From: Mesorhizobium sp. RMAD-H1
Lineage (GTDB): Bacteria > Pseudomonadota > Alphaproteobacteria > Rhizobiales > Rhizobiaceae
Direction: 5' to 3'
Assembly (NCBI RefSeq): GCF_014191375.1
Contig: NZ_JACHWN010000003.1
Span: 248,001-312,000 of the forward strand
Length of the DNA stretch: 64,000 bases
Made by a program: the position numbers and the translations under genes. Shown piece after piece: positions 61,365-64,000 of the stretch. The notes below the pieces were generated by a model that searched no databases, was not told the origin of the DNA, and worked only from the letters and a program-made list of their open reading frames with translations. Position 1 is the first letter of the stretch, and each line of letters opens with the position of its first letter.

Positions 61365-62390
61365 ATGCGTTTCTCGGGCGTGTCGGCCATTGTCTTGGGT
61401 TGTGTGGTCTTGGCCGGTTGCACGTCCACTGGTTCCGGTGTGGACGAAATCCTGGCAAAGCCGTCGTTCGAGACGACGAGTTCCATTGCCAAACCGGACA
61501 ATATCGTGCCGCCGGCTGAAATCGGCTTGGTCCCTTCGAATGAAGAGCAGCCGGAAGAGATGACCGCGCTGGTACCGTCCGCTCCCATACCCGATGCGAT
61601 GGTCCCGATGGTCAAGGTGCCGGAGCCGCGCCCCGCGGCCGAGCCGGTCGCGCTCGTCGTGCCATCGAAGCCGCAGGTAGATACACTCGAGCAAAGGCGC
61701 GTCTACCGGCATCGCTTCCGTGATGCCAAGCCGATCAATTTCGGTCGCGTCTCGCCAAAATCGCTCCCCGTGCATGGTGTCGACGTCTCGCGCTGGCAGG
61801 GCGAGATAGACTGGAAGAGGCTGCGCTCGCAGGGGGCGAATTTCGTCTATATCAAGGCGACGGACGGAGGCGACCATCTCGATCCGATGTTCAAGAAGAA
61901 CTGGCGCGAGGCCGGCGAGGCCGGGTTGCACCGGGGCGCCTACCACTTCTTCTACTGGTGCCGGACAGCGGGCGAGCAGGCGGACTGGTTCATCCGCAAT
62001 GTGCCGAGGGTGCCGGGTTCGCTGCCGCCGGTCATCGATGTCGAGTGGAACGGCGAATCCCGCTGCAAACAGAACCTGCCGCGCAAGAAAGTCCTGGAGA
62101 AGATGCAGGTCTTCATGGACAAGCTCGAGCGGCATTATGGGCAGCGGCCGATCATCTACACGGCGCCGGATTTCTACCGCGACAATCTCAAAGGCGAATT
62201 CCTGGACTACCCCTTCTGGCTCCGCTCCGTGGCCGCGCACCCCTCCAAGGTCTATCCGGGCAGGAAATGGGTGTTCTGGCAATATTCGGGTTCCGGCCTT
62301 TCGCACGGTGTCGACGGCCGGATCGATCTCAACGCCTTCCATGGGAGCGTAGACGAATGGCACCGATGGGTGGCGAAGAATGTGATGTGA
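61365..62390 (+). CDS. GH25-family lysozyme lipoprotein
   Basis: Muramidase of 341 residues. The signal ends in lipobox LAGC, then a Pro/Ala/Val-rich linker of about 110 residues leads to a GH25 domain with GVDVSRWQGEIDW, FVYIKATDGG, PPVIDVEWNGE (catalytic acid) and WVFWQYSG. It probably remodels peptidoglycan from the periplasmic face of the outer membrane. ATG at 61365 lies five bases after AAGG; TTG 61350 is less likely. It is monocistronic and convergent with pcaD. Confidence 0.87.
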   Translation: MRFSGVSAIVLGCVVLAGCTSTGSGVDEILAKPSFETTSSIAKPDNIVPPAEIGLVPSNEEQPEEMTALVPSAPIPDAMVPMVKVPEPRPAAEPVALVVPSKPQVDTLEQRRVYRHRFRDAKPINFGRVSPKSLPVHGVDVSRWQGEIDWKRLRSQGANFVYIKATDGGDHLDPMFKKNWREAGEAGLHRGAYHFFYWCRTAGEQADWFIRNVPRVPGSLPPVIDVEWNGESRCKQNLPRKKVLEKMQVFMDKLERHYGQRPIIYTAPDFYRDNLKGEFLDYPFWLRSVAAHPSKVYPGRKWVFWQYSGSGLSHGVDGRIDLNAFHGSVDEWHRWVAKNVM

Positions 62391-62398
62391 CGGGGCGC

Positions 62399-63241
62399 CT
62401 ATTGCCGTGAACCGCCGGCGATAGGCCCCTCTTCTTCAAGCGATTGGGCAAGGAAAGCGCGAATGATGGCGGTCAGCGCTTCCGGCTGCTCCACGCATGG
62501 AATATGGCCGGCATTGGCGATGACCTCATAGCGCGCCCGCGGGATCAGTTTCGCCAGTTCGAGCACGAGACCAGGCGGTGTGGAGCCGTCCTGATCGCCG
62601 ACGATGCAGATCGTGGGCACGGCGATCCTGCCTGCGGCCTCCGTATAATCGGCGTCGCGAACGGCGGCGCATGTCCCGGTGTAGCCGGCCACGGGCTGGC
62701 GGATGAGCATGTTGCGATAGCCTTTGAATGCCGGGTTTGCCTCACTGCGGAAGGATGGTGTGAACCAGCGTTCGAGCACGCCGTCGGCGATGCTTTCGAT
62801 GCCTTTTTCCTCGACTGCCGCAATGCGGGCGTTCCATATCTCCGTCGTGCCGATCTTGTGGGCGGTATCGCAGAGGATGAGCGCGCGCACCAGATCCGGC
62901 CGCCTGGCAAAAAGCGCCTGCGCGATCATTCCGCCGACCGATAGACCGCAGATGACGGCATCCCTGACGGACAGATGGTCGAGGAGCCCGATGAGATCGC
63001 CGACATGGTCCTCTATGGAATAGGGAGCGTTGCCGATATCCGAAAGGCCATGACCGCGCTTGTCATAGGTGAGAATGGCGAAATCGCCGGCAAGCCGCAC
63101 GATCACATCGCGCCAGATGCGGAAATCCGTGCCGAGCGAATTGGCAAAGACGATCACCGGCTTTTCGGCGGGCGCACCGATGATTTGATAATGCAGCGTG
63201 ATGCCGTTGATACGGGCGAATTGCACGGGGATTTCCTCCAT
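62399..63241 (-). CDS. pcaD: 3-oxoadipate enol-lactonase PcaD
   Basis: Alpha/beta hydrolase of 280 residues. The nucleophile elbow is GLSVGG, and the acid and histidine are in VGDQDGSTPP and NAGHIPCVEQPE. The opening FARINGITLHYQIIG and SLGTDFRIW are typical of PcaD, which opens 3-oxoadipate enol-lactone in the protocatechuate branch of the beta-ketoadipate pathway. No other pca gene is in the window; a GntR gene lies upstream on the same strand. Confidence 0.85.
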   Translation of the reverse strand: MEEIPVQFARINGITLHYQIIGAPAEKPVIVFANSLGTDFRIWRDVIVRLAGDFAILTYDKRGHGLSDIGNAPYSIEDHVGDLIGLLDHLSVRDAVICGLSVGGMIAQALFARRPDLVRALILCDTAHKIGTTEIWNARIAAVEEKGIESIADGVLERWFTPSFRSEANPAFKGYRNMLIRQPVAGYTGTCAAVRDADYTEAAGRIAVPTICIVGDQDGSTPPGLVLELAKLIPRARYEVIANAGHIPCVEQPEALTAIIRAFLAQSLEEEGPIAGGSRQ

Positions 63242-63329
63242 ATCGGATGATGGGCGGGCGATATGTGCGCATGATGCACAGAAACGGCCGTCGCTCCACT
63301 CCCGGACGGCAAAGCACGCAAGGCGTCTC

Positions 63330-64000
63330 TTACAGGCTCAGGGCCTGGCGCAACCCGATATCCTCGCCCGACCGGTAATTCAGGTCCGCTTCCAGATGAT
63401 CAATATGATGCCGGGTCAGCGCAACCGCTTTTGCGGCATCCCGGGCGGCGATTGCGTCGACGATCTCGATATGATCGTCATGCCCGCAGCTGGAGGCTCC
63501 CGATTGTCCGTAAAGAGCGATCACCAGACAGGAGCGGGCTATCAGTTCACTCATGAAGCGCTGCACGATGAGATTTCCGGCGATCGAGGCCAGCAGCAGA
63601 TGAAAATCGCCGGAGGCCCGTATCTCGATACGGCGCGCGCTCAGTCCATGCCGGTTCATCGCCTCGTTCTCATGTTGCAGATGCTTTCTGAGACGCGCCA
63701 GATCCTCATTGCTGGCCCGCTTGATTGCATCGACCACGATGCCCGGCTCGACCAGCCGGCGCGCATCGAATATCTGTCGCGCCTCCTCGGGCGAGGGCTT
63801 GGCGACAAAGGCGCCGCGATTGCGCTCGATGCGCACGAGGCCGAGAAAGCTCAGTTCCTGAAGCGCTGTCCTGACGATGGTCCGGCTGACGTCGAACAAT
63901 GCGCCGATTTCGGCTTCGACCAGCTTCATGCCCGGCGGCAGGCGGCGCTCGACAATGGCGTCCTGCAGCGCTTCGCTGATCACGGTGGCGCGCTCGGCTT
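63330..64000 (-). CDS. GntR-family regulator, FCD subfamily (5' truncated)
   Basis: At least 217 residues. The winged helix (EAEIGALFDVSRTIVRTALQEL) is followed by an FCD domain with SGDFHLLLASIAGN and CGHDDHIEIVDAI. The frame is open past the GTG at 63983 to the window edge (AERATVISEAL), so the N-terminus is outside. It lies 88 bases upstream of pcaD on the same strand and could regulate it. Confidence 0.83.
   Translation of the reverse strand, partial: AERATVISEALQDAIVERRLPPGMKLVEAEIGALFDVSRTIVRTALQELSFLGLVRIERNRGAFVAKPSPEEARQIFDARRLVEPGIVVDAIKRASNEDLARLRKHLQHENEAMNRHGLSARRIEIRASGDFHLLLASIAGNLIVQRFMSELIARSCLVIALYGQSGASSCGHDDHIEIVDAIAARDAAKAVALTRHHIDHLEADLNYRSGEDIGLRQALSL

Overview
The window looks like chromosome or megaplasmid DNA of an alphaproteobacterium of the order Rhizobiales. 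The evidence is high GC, dense operons of ABC and TRAP uptake systems each with its own GntR-type regulator, an ehuABCD-eutABCDE ectoine operon in the Sinorhizobium order, and several families of GC-rich palindromic repeats of the kind scattered through rhizobial genomes. No species is claimed. There are no rRNA, tRNA, phage, IS or CRISPR features. The content is almost entirely nutrient scavenging and catabolism.

Layout. 1-797: end of a sugar ABC permease. 928-6017: a GntR regulator divergent from a NitT/TauT-type ABC importer (binding protein, permease, ATPase, second permease) and a fumarylpyruvate hydrolase-like FAH enzyme. 6183-8166: a TauE/SafE exporter and a Tat-exported serine hydrolase. 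8392-11903: a TAXI-TRAP importer with a fused permease and a DUF1850 protein. 11935-25153: ectoine and 5-hydroxyectoine use. Uptake (EhuABCD), conversion and ring opening (EutABCDE) and the MocR regulator EnuR are on the minus strand; the Lrp regulator DoeX, DoeC and DoeD are divergent on the plus strand. Together they take ectoine to aspartate. 25540-26519: an XRE regulator and a ParDE-like pair. 26680-32922: a GntR regulator, a cystathionine beta-lyase-like enzyme and a sugar-type ABC importer. 32931-33475: a second toxin-antitoxin pair.

33658-46676: a complete nitrate assimilation locus. NasT and NasS come first, then a sigma-54/NtrC-type promoter and a leader RNA with an ANTAR target and terminator. 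The nrtABC importer, nirBD nitrite reductase, a nitrite channel and nitrate reductase NasA follow. 46959-48950: a PhoX-type phosphatase on the minus strand with a possible Pho box. 49051-61207: D-apiose/D-apionate catabolism. A GntR regulator, lactonase ApnL, dehydrogenase ApsD, an RbsABC-like importer with a DUF2291 lipoprotein and oxidoisomerase ApnO are on the minus strand. The RuBisCO-like protein OiaX and the kinase OiaK are divergent. 61365-64000: a GH25 lipoprotein lysozyme, PcaD and a truncated GntR gene.

The most unusual structure is the repeats. Three copies of a palindrome of about 160 bp (one inside nasA) and two copies of a second palindrome (one inside apnL) are present. Both intragenic copies leave the reading frame open and add about 50 residues to an enzyme. 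The small hairpins within the arms show compensatory base changes between copies. Other copies, and a third palindrome, sit at gene junctions within ABC operons.
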